Shown piece after piece: positions 9,803 through 21,573 of a DNA stretch of 64,000 nt. The stretch lies in contig NZ_JNVB01000009.1 of the NCBI RefSeq assembly GCF_000770305.1, positions 17,108-81,107 of the forward strand, written 5' to 3'. The notes beneath the pieces are model-generated. The model saw only the letters and a list, made by a program, of their open reading frames with translations. It made no database searches and was not told where the DNA came from. This DNA is from Erwinia oleae (GTDB taxonomy: Bacteria; Pseudomonadota; Gammaproteobacteria; Enterobacterales; Enterobacteriaceae). The position numbers and the translations under genes were made by a program. Numbering within the stretch: position 1 is the first letter of the stretch; the number at the start of each line of letters is the position of its first letter.

Positions 9803-10101
9803 CCGCGCATCTCACTCACTTTATCAATGTTGAGGTTCTGGCTGCGACGGTGCAGTTGAAGCAGCAGCGCCAGACCGATACTGGCTTCGGCCGCTGCGAG
9901 GCTGATGGCCAGGATATACATCACCTGTCCGTCGGCCTGGCCCCAATAGCTTCCGGCGACAACAAAAGCCAGCGCGGCGGCGTTGATCATAATTTCAAGG
10001 CTGATCAACATAAAAAGCAGGTTACGACGAATAATGACGCCGGTCAGCCCAAGCACGAACAGAATGGCGGCCAGGATCAGGCCATGTTGCAGAGGGATCA
10101 T
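9799..10101 (-). CDS. nuoK: NADH-quinone oxidoreductase subunit K
   Basis: Small membrane subunit of complex I, 100 residues, three helices. The two buried acidic residues that belong to the proton path, Glu36 (LISLEIMIN) and Glu72 ([12 protein letters not shown]), are present. It overlaps both neighbours by four bases (nuoJ upstream, nuoL downstream), which is the usual arrangement and suggests coupled translation. Confidence 0.97.
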   Translation of the reverse strand: MIPLQHGLILAAILFVLGLTGVIIRRNLLFMLISLEIMINAAALAFVVAGSYWGQADGQVMYILAISLAAAEASIGLALLLQLHRRSQNLNIDKVSEMRG

Positions 10102-10652
10102 GCGCGCTCCTCCTTATTGCTTTTTGCGGCATCTTCAGGGCGATTGCTGAGCACTTCGCCCACACGCTGTTCACGTCCAATGTGGTAAGCCACCACCAGA
10201 CCTGCCAGCAGCAGCATCGACGCCAGTTCAACGGCCAGAACGTAAGGGCCAAACAGGCTGATACCCACGGCTTTCGCGTCGATCATCGTGCCATCAATGC
10301 CCTGATCGTTAACGGTCAGAATGGCGTACACCATCACCACCAGCAGCAGCAGGGAAAGCAGGCCCGGCCCCAGCCAGACGGCAGGTTTGAGCCATTCGCG
10401 CTCCTGCGCCTGTACGCTGTCGCCAAGGTTCAGCATCATCACCACAAACACGAACAGCACCATAATGGCGCCCGCATAAACGATAATCTCCAGCGCACCG
10501 GCAAAGTAGGCGCCAAGGGTAAAAAACACCCCGGCCACCGCCAGCAAAGAGATAATAAGGTACAGCAGCGCATGCACCGGGTTGGTATGGGTAATGACGC
10601 GCAGCGTCGTCAGCACCGCCACCACACCACAAATATAAAACGCAAATTCCAT
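10098..10652 (-). CDS. nuoJ: NADH-quinone oxidoreductase subunit J
   Basis: Membrane subunit of complex I next to the quinone site, 184 residues as in E. coli, five helices. The conserved third helix ([20 protein letters not shown]), known to undergo a structural switch in turnover, is intact. The start at 10652 is set by a strong AAGGAG nine bases before the ATG and by the family N-terminus MEFAFYICG; the frame is open 17 codons further. It begins ten bases after nuoI. Confidence 0.97.
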   Translation of the reverse strand: MEFAFYICGVVAVLTTLRVITHTNPVHALLYLIISLLAVAGVFFTLGAYFAGALEIIVYAGAIMVLFVFVVMMLNLGDSVQAQEREWLKPAVWLGPGLLSLLLLVVMVYAILTVNDQGIDGTMIDAKAVGISLFGPYVLAVELASMLLLAGLVVAYHIGREQRVGEVLSNRPEDAAKSNKEERA

Positions 10653-10662
10653 GCCTGGCTCC

Positions 10663-11205
10663 TTAAGGTAACAAGCCCTTGACGTCGACAGGTTTGGCTT
10701 CATTGGCAGCCTCGCCTTTGTCTTTCCCGTCGATCGCCATACCCGCCATCCGGTAAAAATTGTATTCCGGGTATTTACCCGGACCGGAAATCAGCAGGTC
10801 TTCTTTTTCGTACACCAGATCCTGACGCTTAAACTCACCCAGTTCGAAATCTGGGGTAAGCTGAATCGCAGTGGTCGGGCAAGCCTCTTCACACAGGCCA
10901 CAGAAAATGCAGCGCGAGAAGTTAATGCGGAAGAATTCCGGATACCAGCGACCATCCTGCATCTCGGCTTTTTGCAGCGAGATACAGCCAACCGGACAGG
11001 CGACGGCGCACAGGTTGCAGGCTACGCAGCGCTCCTGTCCGTCGGGATCGCGTGTCAGCACGATGCGTCCGCGGTAGCGCGGCGGCAGATAAACCGGCTC
11101 TTCCGGGTACATCATGGTTTCACGCCTGGCGAACGCGTTCATCCCAATCAGAAAGATACTGCGTACCGTGGTGCCAAATCCCACCACAATGTCTTTTAAT
11201 GTCAT
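10663..11205 (-). CDS. nuoI: NADH-quinone oxidoreductase subunit I
   Basis: Peripheral-arm subunit carrying two [4Fe-4S] clusters (N6a, N6b) that pass electrons towards N2. The ferredoxin-type motifs are complete: Cys60-63-66-70 ([12 protein letters not shown], plus Cys74) and Cys99-102-105-109 ([12 protein letters not shown]). The protein has 180 residues, as usual, and an amphipathic N-terminus that lies on the membrane arm. Confidence 0.98.
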   Translation of the reverse strand: MTLKDIVVGFGTTVRSIFLIGMNAFARRETMMYPEEPVYLPPRYRGRIVLTRDPDGQERCVACNLCAVACPVGCISLQKAEMQDGRWYPEFFRINFSRCIFCGLCEEACPTTAIQLTPDFELGEFKRQDLVYEKEDLLISGPGKYPEYNFYRMAGMAIDGKDKGEAANEAKPVDVKGLLP

Positions 11206-11221
11206 ATTCTTAACCCCAACC

Positions 11222-12196
11222 TCACGCGTTGTACAGAATCACTGCGGCAGTCGCCAGCAGGTTCAACAGCGTCAACGGCAAACATACTTTCCAGCCGAAC
11301 GACATCACCTGGTCATAGCGCGGACGCGGTAACGCAGCACGAATCAGAATAAACATCATCATGAAGAACGCCGTTTTAATGGCGAACCAGAAGACGGGCG
11401 GCAGCCAGGGACCGTTCCATCCGCCGAAGAACAGCGTGACGATCAGCGAAGACACGGTCACGATCCCCACGTATTCACCGACGAAGAACAGGCCGAACTT
11501 CATCCCGGCGTATTCGATGTGGTAACCGTCGGCCAGTTCCTGCTCCGCTTCTGGCTGGTCAAAAGGATGACGGTGACATACCGCAACGCCCGCGATGGCG
11601 AAGGTCAAAAAGCCGAAGAACTGCGGAATGATGTTCCACAGGTGCGTCTGGCTGTTGACGATATCGACCATATTGAACGAACCGGCCTGCGCCACCACGC
11701 CCATCAGCGACAGGCCGAGAAACACTTCGTAGCTCAGGGTCTGTGCTGAAGCGCGCATTGCACCAAGCAGCGAGTATTTGTTGTTACTGGACCAGCCCGC
11801 AAACAGCACCGCGTAGACCGCCAGACCGGCCATCATCAGGAAAAACAGCAGCCCGATGTTGAGATCTGCGCCCATCCACGTTGAGGTGACCGGCACAATC
11901 GCCATCGCCAGCAGCAGCGAGGTGAAGGCGATCATCGGCGCGAGGGTGAAAATAACGCGATCGGTAAACGGCGGCGTCCAGTCCTCTTTAAAGAACATTT
12001 TGATCATGTCAGCGACCAGCTGAAGCGAGCCGCCCCAGCCTACGCGGTTTGGCCCGTAGCGATTCTGAAACAGACCAAGCAGGCGACGCTCGCCGAAGCT
12101 CATAAATGCGCCGCAGCCCACGACCACAAACAGAATGACCAGGGCTTTACCTACCGCAATAAGAACGTCAATAACGTCCGGTGTCAGCCAGCTCAT
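11222..12196 (-). CDS. nuoH: NADH-quinone oxidoreductase subunit H
   Basis: Membrane subunit that forms much of the quinone-binding chamber, 324 residues, eight helices. The conserved cytoplasmic loops are intact: [20 protein letters not shown] near residue 35 and [20 protein letters not shown], whose acidic residues connect quinone chemistry to proton pumping. Its ATG overlaps the nuoG stop by four bases. Confidence 0.98.
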   Translation of the reverse strand: MSWLTPDVIDVLIAVGKALVILFVVVGCGAFMSFGERRLLGLFQNRYGPNRVGWGGSLQLVADMIKMFFKEDWTPPFTDRVIFTLAPMIAFTSLLLAMAIVPVTSTWMGADLNIGLLFFLMMAGLAVYAVLFAGWSSNNKYSLLGAMRASAQTLSYEVFLGLSLMGVVAQAGSFNMVDIVNSQTHLWNIIPQFFGFLTFAIAGVAVCHRHPFDQPEAEQELADGYHIEYAGMKFGLFFVGEYVGIVTVSSLIVTLFFGGWNGPWLPPVFWFAIKTAFFMMMFILIRAALPRPRYDQVMSFGWKVCLPLTLLNLLATAAVILYNA

Positions 12197-14919
12197 TGTG
12201 CCGCCTCCTGCATAGTCTCAATAGTGGCACCCAGCAGGAATGGCGGGACGCCCGGCAGGCCAACCGGCAGGCCGACCTGTCCTGCCTGCAACGTATCAGA
12301 AAAACGCACCGGCAGACGCAGCGTTTCACCTGCGCAGGTGAAGGCAACGGTGGTGCCTGCATTGACGCCAAGCTTCGCGGCATCGGCCGGATTGATCATC
12401 ACGTAAGGCGCGGGCATGCGCTGCTGGAACACCGGCGACCGCTGCGTCATCTCTTCGCTGCCGAACAGGTGGAAGTAAGGCGCTACCCGCCAGCCGTTTT
12501 CAGCATGGGTAAATGCTTCCGGCACCTCATCGAACCAGCCGAGCTGTGCATCGCCTGCTTCAAACAGGCGCACGCCCGGATCGCCGTTACGCAGGTGACC
12601 GCCCACTTCGTCCTGGAACTTGTTCCAGGCCTGTGGGGAGTTCCAGCCCGGCGCCCAGGCAAACGGGATCTGCGAACGCGCCGCACCAGGCTGGTTGTTT
12701 CCTTCCATCGAGAAGGCAAACATCGTGTCATTATCCTGCGGCTGGCGCGGCTCGTGCACGCTGATATTAGCGCGCGCGGCGGTGCGTCCGCTGGCGCGGA
12801 TCGGCGAACGTGCCAGCTTTTGACCACGAATGCGGAAGCTTGCATCCGGCGCGGCCTCTTTAATACCGGCCAGCTGCGGCAGCGCCGCCACGCAGGCGTC
12901 GATCACATGATCGAGCTGCGTCCAGTCCACTTCGCGATTGGTGATGGTGCTTTTCAGCGAATGCAGCCAGCGCCAGCTCTCCAGCATCGCGATGTTGTCG
13001 TGATAATAAGAGGGATCGTAAACCTGGAAGAAGCGCTGCGCGCGGCCTTCCTGATTGACCACCGTGCCGTCGCTTTCCGCGAAGCTGGCGGTAGAGAGGA
13101 TCAAACCCGCTTTATCCATCGTGGCGGTGCGCTGGTGGTCGATAACAATGACGTTCGCCGCATTGCTCAACGCCGCATCAACCTGCGCTTTTGGCGCATG
13201 GCGATAGAGGTCATTTTCCAGCACGATCAGCGCATCCGCCGCGCCGTTGGTCAGTGCATCCAGCGCCGACTCCAACGGTTGACCGCCGATCAGGCCCAGA
13301 CCAACGCTGTTTGCCGCGCCTGCCAGTAACGTAATGCCGACATCCGCGCCGCGTCCTTTCAGCGCCTTCGCCACGTTGGCCGCTGCCTGAATAATGGCTT
13401 CGCTACCGGCGTGCACGCCAGAAATAATCAGCGGTTTTTTCGCGCCGCTCAGCGCCTGAACCACCACATCGATTTTGCCGTTCAGCGTGCTGTCGATGCC
13501 GCTGACCGCAGGCGCGCTTTCGTCCAGCGCGTTGGCGATGGCAAAGCCCAGCCGAGCCTGATCTTCAACCGGCGCCCGGTAGCTCCACGCGGCGATGTCA
13601 TCAAGGCGCGTTTGATCGACGTTGGTGACAAACAGCGGATGTTTGGCGTGCTGACCGATATTAAGAATGGCGGCAATTTGCCAGTCGGCGACTTTCTGCG
13701 CCGCTGCCAGCTCGCGCGCTTTGCCTTTCACCGCCTGGCGCACCGACAGCGCCACGCGCGCGCCGGTTTGCGTCAGGTCTTCACCCAGCACCAGCACCGC
13801 GTCGTAGCTTTCAATTTCACGCAGGCCTGGCGTGTGAATACCGCCTTCGCGCAGCACTTTCAGCATCAGTTCCAGCCGCGTCTGTTCAGCGGCAGGAATG
13901 CCGGTGGAGAAGTTTTCCGCGCCCACCAGATCGCGCAGCGCGTAATTGCTCTCAACGCTGGCGCGCGGCGAGCCGATACCGATCACTTTTTTCGCCTGAC
14001 GCAGCACGTCCGCCGCGCCCTGCATTGCCTGTTCGGCGTTCAGCGCGATCCAGTCGTTGCCGCGACGCTGCATCGGCTGACGCGGCCTGTCTTTCAGGTT
14101 CACATAGCCATAGCCGAAACGGCCCCGGTCGCAGAGAAAATACTGGTTAACGGTGCCGTTGTAGCGGTTTTCAATACGACGCAGTTCGCCGTAGCGCTCG
14201 CCGGGGCTGGTGTTACAGCCGACGCTGCACTGCTGGCAGATACTTGGCGCATATTGCATGTCCCATTTACGGTTATAGCGTTCGGAATGGGTTTTGTCAG
14301 TGAACACGCCGGTCGGACAGATTTCCACCAGGTTGCCGGAAAACTCGCTTTCCAACGTACCGTCCTGCGGACGACCGAAGTAAACGTTATCATGCGCGCC
14401 ATAAACGCCCAGATCGGTGCCGTCGGCGTAGTCTTTGTAGTAGCGCACGCAGCGGTAACAGGCGATACAGCGGTTCATCTCGTGAGAGATAAACGGTCCG
14501 AGATCCTGATTGCGGTGAGTACGCTTAGTGAAGCGGTAGCGGCGGAAGCTGTGGCCGGTCATCACGGTCATGTCCTGAAGATGGCAGTTACCGCCCTCTT
14601 CGCAGACCGGACAGTCGTGCGGATGGTTGGTCATCAACCACTCGACCACGCTCTCACGGAACTCTTTTGCTTCGCCATCATCAATTGAGATGAAGGTGCC
14701 GTCCGACGCGGGCGTCATGCAGGACATCACCAGGCGGCCACGGGTATCTTCCGCGTTTTGAAACTGCTTCACCGCGCACTGACGGCAGGCACCTACGCTT
14801 CCCAGCGCCGGATGCCAGCAGAAATAGGGAATATCAAGGCCAAGAGAGAGGCAAGCCTGTAACAGGTTGTCCGCTCCATCGACGTCATATTCTTTACCGT
14901 CTACATGTATTGTAGCCAT
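12193..14919 (-). CDS. nuoG: NADH-quinone oxidoreductase subunit G
   Basis: The 75-kDa iron-sulphur subunit of complex I, 908 residues as in E. coli. The N-terminal [2Fe-2S] ferredoxin domain ([15 protein letters not shown]) is followed by the His/Cys N5 site ([15 protein letters not shown]), the N4 site ([11 protein letters not shown] with CPTG) and the extra N7 site ([13 protein letters not shown]) found in some bacteria. A molybdopterin-oxidoreductase-like domain fills the rest. The start at 14919 ([13 protein letters not shown]) matches the family; a TTG at 14934 would add five residues and cannot be excluded, since neither has a strong ribosome site. A 91-base gap separates it from nuoF. 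Confidence 0.97.
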   Translation of the reverse strand: MATIHVDGKEYDVDGADNLLQACLSLGLDIPYFCWHPALGSVGACRQCAVKQFQNAEDTRGRLVMSCMTPASDGTFISIDDGEAKEFRESVVEWLMTNHPHDCPVCEEGGNCHLQDMTVMTGHSFRRYRFTKRTHRNQDLGPFISHEMNRCIACYRCVRYYKDYADGTDLGVYGAHDNVYFGRPQDGTLESEFSGNLVEICPTGVFTDKTHSERYNRKWDMQYAPSICQQCSVGCNTSPGERYGELRRIENRYNGTVNQYFLCDRGRFGYGYVNLKDRPRQPMQRRGNDWIALNAEQAMQGAADVLRQAKKVIGIGSPRASVESNYALRDLVGAENFSTGIPAAEQTRLELMLKVLREGGIHTPGLREIESYDAVLVLGEDLTQTGARVALSVRQAVKGKARELAAAQKVADWQIAAILNIGQHAKHPLFVTNVDQTRLDDIAAWSYRAPVEDQARLGFAIANALDESAPAVSGIDSTLNGKIDVVVQALSGAKKPLIISGVHAGSEAIIQAAANVAKALKGRGADVGITLLAGAANSVGLGLIGGQPLESALDALTNGAADALIVLENDLYRHAPKAQVDAALSNAANVIVIDHQRTATMDKAGLILSTASFAESDGTVVNQEGRAQRFFQVYDPSYYHDNIAMLESWRWLHSLKSTITNREVDWTQLDHVIDACVAALPQLAGIKEAAPDASFRIRGQKLARSPIRASGRTAARANISVHEPRQPQDNDTMFAFSMEGNNQPGAARSQIPFAWAPGWNSPQAWNKFQDEVGGHLRNGDPGVRLFEAGDAQLGWFDEVPEAFTHAENGWRVAPYFHLFGSEEMTQRSPVFQQRMPAPYVMINPADAAKLGVNAGTTVAFTCAGETLRLPVRFSDTLQAGQVGLPVGLPGVPPFLLGATIETMQEAAQ

Positions 14920-15010
14920 AGTGAACTTGCTCAAGTAAGGCTCATCAGATGAGCGTTAAAACAAAAATTTCCTACCCATTATCTGTCGGGTAAAACTTGT
15001 AATCTGGCGC

Positions 15011-16357
15011 TTACCAGCGCGCTTTAAGCAGGTTCGCCTGGATACCGGCGATGGCGTGTGCGTTGCTGAATACCTGCGTCGCAATGCCTGCTTCAAACTC
15101 TTCGCGGAAATATTTGATGGCGCTTTGCAGTGGCTCTACTGCACCTGGCGCATGGGCGCAAAACGTTTTGCCCGGCCCCAACTGGCGACAAAGCTGCAAC
15201 AGCGTTTCGATGTCACCAGGCTGCCCTTCTTTACGCTCCAGCGCGCGCAGGATTTTCACGCTCCACGGCAGGCCGTCACGGCACGGCGTACACCAGCCGC
15301 AGGACTCGCGCGCGAAGAACTCTTCCAGGTTGCGCACCAGCGAAACCATATTGATTTCGTGATCGACAGCCATCGCCAGCGCGGTGCCCAGACGGCTTCC
15401 CGCTTTGCCAATGCTGGCGAACTCCATCGGCAGATCGAGGTGTGCATCGGTCAGGAAGTCCGTGCCCGCGCCGCCCGGCTGCCAGGCTTTGAATTTCAGT
15501 CCGTCGCGCATGCCGCCGGCGTAGTCTTCCAGGATCTCGCGCGCGGTAGTGCCGAATGGCAGCTCCCAGACGCCCGGATTTTTCACGCGGCCGGAGAAGC
15601 CCATCATTTTCGTGCCGGTGTCTTCGCTGTTGGAGATGCTTTTGTACCACTCGACGCCGTTTGCCAGAATCGCCGGGACGTTGGACAGCGTTTCAACGTT
15701 GTTCACGCAGGTCGGCTTGCCCCATGCGCCTGCCGAGGCAGGAAACGGCGGTTTGGAGCGCGGGTTGGCGCGACGCCCTTCCAGCGAGTTGATCAGCGCG
15801 GTTTCTTCTCCGCAAATGTAGCGGCCTGCGCCGGTATGCACGATCAGTTCAAAGTCAAAACCGGTGCCGAGGATGTTTTTTCCCAGGTAGCCCGCTTCCG
15901 TCGCCTCGGCTATAGCGCGACGCAGGTTAACCGCGGCCTCGACATATTCGCCGCGCAGGAAGATATAGCCACGATACGCTTTCAGGGCAAAGGCGCTGAT
16001 CAGCATGCCTTCCACCAGCTGGTGCGGTAACTGTTCCATCAGCAGGCGGTCTTTATAGGTGCCCGGCTCCATTTCATCAGCGTTACACAACAGGTAGCGG
16101 ATGTTCATGGATTCGTCTTTTGGCATCAGGCTCCATTTCAGGCCGGTCGAAAAGCCTGCGCCGCCGCGCCCTTTCAGGCCGGAGTCTTTAACCGCTGCCA
16201 CGATTTCGTCCTGCGACAGGGTCTTCAGGGCTTTGTCAGCACCGGCATAGCCGTTTTTACTGCGGTATTCGTCAAAGAAAACCGGCTGTTTGTCATCACG
16301 CAGACGCCAGGTCAGCGGATGCGTTTCCGCAGTACGAATGATCTGTTTGATTGTCAT
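15011..16357 (-). CDS. nuoF: NADH-quinone oxidoreductase subunit F
   Basis: Carries the NADH site, FMN and the [4Fe-4S] cluster N3, and is the electron entry point of complex I. The 448-residue protein (445 in E. coli) has the glycine-rich [16 protein letters not shown] loop near residue 60, the second nucleotide-binding stretch [15 protein letters not shown], and N3 ligands in [12 protein letters not shown] plus CAHAPG near the C-terminus. The start overlaps the nuoE stop by four bases. Confidence 0.98.
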   Translation of the reverse strand: MTIKQIIRTAETHPLTWRLRDDKQPVFFDEYRSKNGYAGADKALKTLSQDEIVAAVKDSGLKGRGGAGFSTGLKWSLMPKDESMNIRYLLCNADEMEPGTYKDRLLMEQLPHQLVEGMLISAFALKAYRGYIFLRGEYVEAAVNLRRAIAEATEAGYLGKNILGTGFDFELIVHTGAGRYICGEETALINSLEGRRANPRSKPPFPASAGAWGKPTCVNNVETLSNVPAILANGVEWYKSISNSEDTGTKMMGFSGRVKNPGVWELPFGTTAREILEDYAGGMRDGLKFKAWQPGGAGTDFLTDAHLDLPMEFASIGKAGSRLGTALAMAVDHEINMVSLVRNLEEFFARESCGWCTPCRDGLPWSVKILRALERKEGQPGDIETLLQLCRQLGPGKTFCAHAPGAVEPLQSAIKYFREEFEAGIATQVFSNAHAIAGIQANLLKARW

Positions 16358-16869
16358 TGATACTGCTCCAGCAGGTTAACGATGTTTTCCGGCGTCAGAT
16401 GAACGTGCGTATCTTCATCCACCATCATGGTCGGCCCTTTGTCGCAGTTGCCCAGGCAGCAGGTGGGCAGCAGCGTGAAGCGGCCGTCCGCCGTGGTCTG
16501 GCCCGGCTTAATATTGAGGTTCTCTTCCAGCGCCGCCTGGATGCCCTGAAAGCCGGTAATGTGGCACACCACGCTGTCGCAATAGCGAATCACATGGCGG
16601 CCCACCGGCTGGCGGAAGATCTGGCTGTAAAAGGTGGCAACGCCTTCGACGTCGCTGGCCGGAATGCCCAGCACCCCGGCAATAGCATCAATTGCGCCGT
16701 CAGGCACCCAGCCGCGCTGCTTCTGAACAATTTTCAGCGCTTCGATTGAGGCCGCGCGCGCGTCTTCATAATGGTGCTTTTCATGCTCGATAGCGTCGCG
16801 CTCTGCGGCGCTCAGCACAAAAGCTGCATTGTTGTCGATCGTTTCGATCGCGATTCGTTGTTCGTGCAT
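16354..16869 (-). CDS. nuoE: NADH-quinone oxidoreductase subunit E
   Basis: Thioredoxin-fold subunit binding the off-path [2Fe-2S] cluster N1a, paired with NuoF. The 171-residue protein has Cys97 and Cys102 ([11 protein letters not shown]) and a second pair in [11 protein letters not shown] (Cys138 and Cys142; Cys137 is an extra neighbour). It starts two bases after the nuoCD stop and overlaps nuoF by four. Confidence 0.97.
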   Translation of the reverse strand: MHEQRIAIETIDNNAAFVLSAAERDAIEHEKHHYEDARAASIEALKIVQKQRGWVPDGAIDAIAGVLGIPASDVEGVATFYSQIFRQPVGRHVIRYCDSVVCHITGFQGIQAALEENLNIKPGQTTADGRFTLLPTCCLGNCDKGPTMMVDEDTHVHLTPENIVNLLEQYQ

Positions 16870-16871
16870 AA

Positions 16872-18662
16872 TTAGCGGTCCACGTCTGACATAACAAAAT
16901 CGATACTACCCAGATATACGATCAGATCGGATACCAGACTGCCGTTGATCACCGACGGGATCTGTTGCAGGTGCGGGAAGCTTGGCGTGCGCACGCGGGT
17001 GCGGTAGCTCATGGTGCTGCCGTCGCTGGTCAGGTAGTAACTGTTGATCCCTTTGGTCGCCTCAATCATCTGGAACGATTCATTGGCGGGCATCACCGGT
17101 CCCCAGGACACCTGAAGGAAGTGGGTGATCAGGGTTTCGATATGCTGTAGCGTGCGCTCTTTTGGCGGCGGCGTCGTCAGCGGATGATCGGCCTTGAACG
17201 GGCCTTCCGGCATATTATTCAGGCACTGCTCAAGAATGCGCAGGCTCTGACGCATCTCTTCCATTTTCAGCATTACGCGGGTGTAAGCACAGCTTACGCC
17301 GTCGCCGACAGGCACCTCGAAATCAAAGTTTTCATAGCCGGAGTACGGACGCCATTTGCGCACGTCGAAGTCCAGGCCAGTAGCGCGCAGGCCTGCGCCC
17401 GTGGTGCCCCATGCCAGCGCTTCGTCCAGACCGTAGGCGGAAACGCCTTTGGCGCGGCCAATCAACACCGAGTTTTTCAGCGCGGTTTGCTCGTACGCTT
17501 TCAAACGCTTCGGCAGCCAGTTAATGAAGTCGCGCAGCAGGCGATCCCAGCCTTTCGGCAGATCGTGCGCCACGCCGCCAATGCGGAACCAGGCCGGATG
17601 CATACGGAAACCGGTAATGGCTTCCACCACGTCATAAATTTTCTGACGGTCGGTGAAGGCAAAAAATACCGGCGACATCGCGCCAACGTCCTGAATAAAC
17701 GTTGAGATATAGAGCAGGTGGCTGTTAATGCGGAACAGTTCGGAAAGCATGACGCGGATCACGTCAACGCGTTCCGGCACTTTGATACCGGCCAGTTTTT
17801 CGACGGCCAGCACGTACGGCATTTCATTTACGCAGCCGCCCAGGTACTCAATGCGATCGGTATAAGGAATGTAGCTGTGCCATGACTGGCGCTCGCCCAT
17901 TTTTTCGGCGCCGCGATGGTGATAGCCGACATCCGGCACGCAGTCGACGATCTCTTCGCCATCAAGCTGCAAAATGATGCGGAAAGCGCCGTGGGCTGAC
18001 GGGTGGTTAGGGCCGAGGTTGAGAAACATAAAGTCTTCAGTGGCGGTACCGCGTTTCATCCCCCACTCTTCCGGCTTGAAGGTCATTGCCTCCATTTCCA
18101 GATCTTCTTTCTGCTTTGTCAGCTCAAACGGATCGAATTCCGTGGCGCGCGCGGGGTAGTCTTTACGCAGCGGATGCCCTTCCCAGGTCTGCGGCATCAT
18201 GATGCGCGTCAGATGAGGATGGCCATCAAAGGTGATACCAAACATCTCCCAGGTTTCGCGCTCGTACCAGTTGGCATTCGGGAAAATCTTTGTGACCGTT
18301 GGCACGTGCAGGTCTTTTTCAGACAGCGCCACCTTGAGCATAATATCGCGATTACGCTCAATAGAGATGAAGTGGTAGAAAACGGAAAAATCCGCCGCAG
18401 GCAGGCCTGCACGGTGAGTACGCAGCCGCTCATCCATGCCGTGAAGATCGTAGAGCATCACGTAGGGTTTCGGCAGTTTGCGCAGAAATTCAGTTACTTC
18501 CAGTAATTGTTCACGCTTCACCCATACTACCGGAATGCCGGTGCGGGTGGGCTGAACGGTAAAGGCATCAGGCCCAAAACGGTTACGCAGCTCGCCGATC
18601 ACCGGATCGTCCTGGTGATCGCGGGTTTGCCAGGCGGGCTGGGCGGTGGTCAAATCAGTCAT
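16872..18662 (-). CDS. nuoC: Fused NADH-quinone oxidoreductase subunit C/D
   Basis: Fusion of the 30-kDa and 49-kDa subunits, normal in enterobacteria (nuoCD), 596 residues. The C part (to about 190) ends in [16 protein letters not shown]; the D part carries [15 protein letters not shown] and the quinone-site region up to the C-terminal [12 protein letters not shown]. The start at 18662 ([11 protein letters not shown]) has an AGGG ribosome site; 57 further upstream codons are open but cross the nuoB-nuoC spacer. Confidence 0.98.
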   Translation of the reverse strand: MTDLTTAQPAWQTRDHQDDPVIGELRNRFGPDAFTVQPTRTGIPVVWVKREQLLEVTEFLRKLPKPYVMLYDLHGMDERLRTHRAGLPAADFSVFYHFISIERNRDIMLKVALSEKDLHVPTVTKIFPNANWYERETWEMFGITFDGHPHLTRIMMPQTWEGHPLRKDYPARATEFDPFELTKQKEDLEMEAMTFKPEEWGMKRGTATEDFMFLNLGPNHPSAHGAFRIILQLDGEEIVDCVPDVGYHHRGAEKMGERQSWHSYIPYTDRIEYLGGCVNEMPYVLAVEKLAGIKVPERVDVIRVMLSELFRINSHLLYISTFIQDVGAMSPVFFAFTDRQKIYDVVEAITGFRMHPAWFRIGGVAHDLPKGWDRLLRDFINWLPKRLKAYEQTALKNSVLIGRAKGVSAYGLDEALAWGTTGAGLRATGLDFDVRKWRPYSGYENFDFEVPVGDGVSCAYTRVMLKMEEMRQSLRILEQCLNNMPEGPFKADHPLTTPPPKERTLQHIETLITHFLQVSWGPVMPANESFQMIEATKGINSYYLTSDGSTMSYRTRVRTPSFPHLQQIPSVINGSLVSDLIVYLGSIDFVMSDVDR

Positions 18663-18863
18663 AAGTCGGTCACCCTGTGGGCCTGTAGGCAGGCACTCAG
18701 TTTTGGCGTCAGAATGGGCCTGTACGTGTTGTATTTTTTTTATACGCCGTGAGGCCAGGCCACATCCATAAATTGCAGTGCTCTTCTTAGCGCAGGCGGG
18801 CGATGAGGTTGTGGTTACCGACCGCTTCCTCAACCGCCGCGCCCGTCAAAGTCAGGCTATCCC

Positions 18864-19538
18864 TTAAACTTCGTCAGGCGTCCGCAGATTGGTTACGGCG
18901 ATACGCTCGCCGTGCTTTCTTTCACGCTCGGACTGCATGTTGGCGCGATAGACGCCCTGATCGCCAACGACCCACGACAGCGGGCGGCGCTCTTTACCAA
19001 TCGATTCTTGCAACAGCAACAGCGCCTGCATATAGGCTTCAGGACGCGGTGGGCAGCCAGGGATGTAAACGTCAACAGGCAGGAATTTATCCACGCCCTG
19101 CACCACAGAATAGATGTCATACATACCGCCGGAGTTTGCGCAGGCGCCCATCGAAATCACCCATTTTGGCTCAAGCATCTGATCGTAAAGACGCTGGATA
19201 ACAGGTGCCATTTTCGTAAACGGCGTACCGGCCACAACCATAAAGTCTGCCTGACGTGGCGAAGCGCGAATAACTTCCGAACCAAAGCGAGCAACGTCAT
19301 GTACTGAGGTAAACGACGTGGTCATCTCGACATAACAGCATGAAAGACCGAAGTTAAACGGCCAGAGAGAATTTTTGCGTCCCCAGTTCACCATATCGTG
19401 CAGGGCGTGTTCCAGCTTGCCCATATAGACGCTCTGATGTACGTGCTTCTCCAGCGGATCGGATACGATCTCCTGTTTTTGCAGTGGGTAACGGTCATTC
19501 TCGCCGTTCGGGTCGGCGCGGGTGAGCGTATAATCCAT
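18864..19538 (-). CDS. nuoB: NADH-quinone oxidoreductase subunit B
   Basis: Holds the terminal [4Fe-4S] cluster N2, which reduces quinone. The unusual tandem Cys67-Cys68 ([10 protein letters not shown]) and the ligands Cys133 ([10 protein letters not shown]) and Cys162 ([11 protein letters not shown]) are all present. It has 224 residues against 220 in E. coli. It follows nuoA after 15 bases; a spacer of about 200 bases leads to nuoCD. Confidence 0.98.
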   Translation of the reverse strand: MDYTLTRADPNGENDRYPLQKQEIVSDPLEKHVHQSVYMGKLEHALHDMVNWGRKNSLWPFNFGLSCCYVEMTTSFTSVHDVARFGSEVIRASPRQADFMVVAGTPFTKMAPVIQRLYDQMLEPKWVISMGACANSGGMYDIYSVVQGVDKFLPVDVYIPGCPPRPEAYMQALLLLQESIGKERRPLSWVVGDQGVYRANMQSERERKHGERIAVTNLRTPDEV

Positions 19539-19553
19539 CTTAAAGCCTCGCTG

Positions 19554-19991
19554 TTACTGCGTATGACGATTGGAGTGCGAAATGGTGGTTGGCTTAACCA
19601 CGACGCGCCGCGCCGCAGGAGCCCAATCGAGCGCGCGAATACGCACCAGATAAACCAGACCAGCAAGCAGTACCAAAATGAAAATGGTGGCTTCTACAAA
19701 GCCGACCCATCCGCTTTCACGAATGGCCGTCGACCATGCATATAAATAGAGGGCTTCAACGTCAAAGATGACGAAGAACATGGCGACCAGGTAGAATTTC
19801 GCCGACATGCGCAGCTTAGCCGTTCCGACCGCCGCAGCCCCTGATTCGAAAGGCGTATTGGTATAGCGCCCACGCGCTTTACCGCCCAGAAACCAGGCGC
19901 CCGCTAACATAGCGCAGCAAAGCCCAACGGCAACGATCAGAAATACGGCGAATGCCCAATGATGGGCGATGACATTAGTATTAGTAGACAT
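19554..19991 (-). CDS. nuoA: NADH-quinone oxidoreductase subunit A
   Basis: First gene of the operon. A three-helix membrane subunit near the quinone chamber, 145 residues. The conserved loop [10 protein letters not shown] and the acidic pair Asp77/Glu79 in [14 protein letters not shown] are present. Promoters must lie in the 655-base region between it and lrhA, which encodes a regulator known to act on nuo in E. coli (lrhA: LysR homologue A next to nuo). Confidence 0.97.
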   Translation of the reverse strand: MSTNTNVIAHHWAFAVFLIVAVGLCCAMLAGAWFLGGKARGRYTNTPFESGAAAVGTAKLRMSAKFYLVAMFFVIFDVEALYLYAWSTAIRESGWVGFVEATIFILVLLAGLVYLVRIRALDWAPAARRVVVKPTTISHSNRHTQ

Positions 19992-20406
19992 GCTCTTTGC
20001 TTACTCAGCCTGAGGCGGAAACGAACAACCTGCGCGGGTTGACGCACCATCTCGATTCACGGGAAAAATAAAAAACCTTATAAATTTTGCTGTCTTTTTT
20101 GATTAAGCAGCACTTTTATGGGGTTTTTTACTCCTTTCAATAACCTTTTGTCAACTTTCACAAAAGTATCCACACATTAATTTACACCCGCAGCATTTAT
20201 TTAACACTTGATGCGCAACAATTGAGCTAAATCGAGTCAGTAACAGGGTGTGATGTAAGTTTAGCGGGTATTTCCCTGTATGTGTCGCGGATTTAACTTT
20301 TCCTATTCTGGCAGGATTTGACCACTTTTCCTGCCCCTTAATGAGGTTATTTTTTTGATCCAGGACACAGTTTTATCTTTTGTGAGGTGATTTTAGGCGG
20401 CGCAAT

Positions 20407-20420
20407 TTGAGGGATATCAA
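20407..20420. promoter_or_regulatory. Candidate FNR-type site upstream of nuo
   Basis: TTGAGGGATATCAA matches the FNR consensus TTGAT-N4-ATCAA at nine of ten positions. It lies 416 bases before the nuoA start. The nuo operon of E. coli is oxygen- and nitrate-regulated, which makes the site plausible, but a single match in AT-rich DNA may be chance. Confidence 0.35.
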
Positions 20421-20542
20421 TCGCAAGTCACATTACAGACGGGTTAAAACAGGAAAAAATAGCGTTCGGAATGGGTAATTTTCAGCGCATATCTGGCGTG
20501 AATTTACCGTTGAAACCGACGGAAAAAATGAAGTTAACCTGA

Positions 20543-20580
20543 TAAAAAAAGCCTTCCGACTCATTAATAGCCGGAAGGCT
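20543..20580 (-). terminator. Terminator of lrhA
   Basis: Leftward stem AGCCTTCCG / CGGAAGGCT (20550-20558 with 20572-20580) followed by seven T. It lies 67 bases after the lrhA stop. Confidence 0.85.
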
Positions 20581-20646
20581 CCATTTTACGCATTTTACTC
20601 TGTTTAACGCTTTTTCAAAAAATTACGATATCGATTGCGTCCGCGC

Positions 20647-21573
20647 TCATTCCTCTTCGTCATTTAAGACAGAGTCATCCTTTACCATGGTCGATAAATT
20701 ATAAGGATCGTTACTGGACTCCATGGCATTAAAGATTGCCAGCGCCAGTTCATTTTCGCTTTCAGGATTGCGGCAAAGCAGGTATTCCGTGTCCGGCAGA
20801 ACCGGCAGGCCTTCTGCCGCGCCCATGACACGCAGCTCAGGGCTCATCATTTCAACCGGACGCGCCGTCACGCCAAGGCCGGCCTTCACCGCAGCGCGAA
20901 CCGCCGCCAGCGTTGACGCAACATACGAGATGCGCCATGGAATGCCCGCTTCATTAAGATGGTCGATAGCCATGTCGCGATACGGGCTTGGCTCGTCCAG
21001 GAGAACCAGAGGAATGGCCTCCCCACGCTGAAAAATATAGTCAGCTGCACAATACCAGAGCGTCGGGGACGTACGCAGCACCTGCCAGGTAAAGTTCATT
21101 GGACTGGAGGTGGTGACAACCAAATCCACTTCACCCTGATTCAGCATTTCCATCATGAATGGATTACGCTTTACGCGTACATCAATAGCGAGCTTCGGAT
21201 AAACCGACGTCACGCGATTAAGAAGGAATGGCAGGATGGTATCAGAGGTATCGTCCGAGGCACCGATAGTCAGCACGCCCTGGATGTTGCTGTACATGAG
21301 AGAAGTACAGGCCTCATCATTGAAGCGCAGGATTTTTCTGGCGTAGCCAAGGAGTTGAATACCGTGCTCGGTGAGAAGCTTATTTCGGCCGTGTCTGGCA
21401 AACAGCTCTTTACCCACCAGCTGTTCCAGTCGCTGCATCTGCTGACTGACCGCCGATTGCGTTCTGCACACTGCTGTGGCCGCTGCCGCGAAGGTGTTAA
21501 GATCGGCAACGGCGACAAAGGTTCTTAGCAGATCGAGGTCTAAATTAAGGATTGGACGATTTGCATTGGTCAT
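20647..21573 (-). CDS. lrhA: LysR-family regulator LrhA
   Basis: Transcription factor of 308 residues. The winged helix-turn-helix is at about 14-72 ([20 protein letters not shown], then [15 protein letters not shown]), and the LysR effector domain follows. In E. coli LrhA represses flhDC and thus motility, and affects fimbriae and RpoS; in plant-associated relatives it also controls exopolysaccharide and virulence. Position next to nuo and alaA is the conserved one. The long upstream region (988 bases) suggests complex control, including the autoregulation usual in this family. Confidence 0.95.
   Translation of the reverse strand: MTNANRPILNLDLDLLRTFVAVADLNTFAAAATAVCRTQSAVSQQMQRLEQLVGKELFARHGRNKLLTEHGIQLLGYARKILRFNDEACTSLMYSNIQGVLTIGASDDTSDTILPFLLNRVTSVYPKLAIDVRVKRNPFMMEMLNQGEVDLVVTTSSPMNFTWQVLRTSPTLWYCAADYIFQRGEAIPLVLLDEPSPYRDMAIDHLNEAGIPWRISYVASTLAAVRAAVKAGLGVTARPVEMMSPELRVMGAAEGLPVLPDTEYLLCRNPESENELALAIFNAMESSNDPYNLSTMVKDDSVLNDEEE

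Larger units (their letters stand above)
19992..20646. other. nuo promoter region and lrhA-nuo spacer
   Basis: 655 bases without a gene. It holds the lrhA terminator at its right end, a candidate FNR-type site at 20407-20420, and several AT-rich tracts (20070-20130, 20335-20400). The length matches the long regulated nuo leader of E. coli. No -35/-10 pair could be assigned with confidence. Confidence 0.6.

Noticed and set aside
12181..13329. 382-codon plus-strand open frame
   Set aside because: Antisense to the nuoG 3' end and nuoH start; no protein-like features.
13411..14688. 425-codon open frame on the plus strand
   Set aside because: It lies wholly antisense to nuoG. Long opposite frames are common in GC-rich genes with this codon use, and it has no family resemblance.
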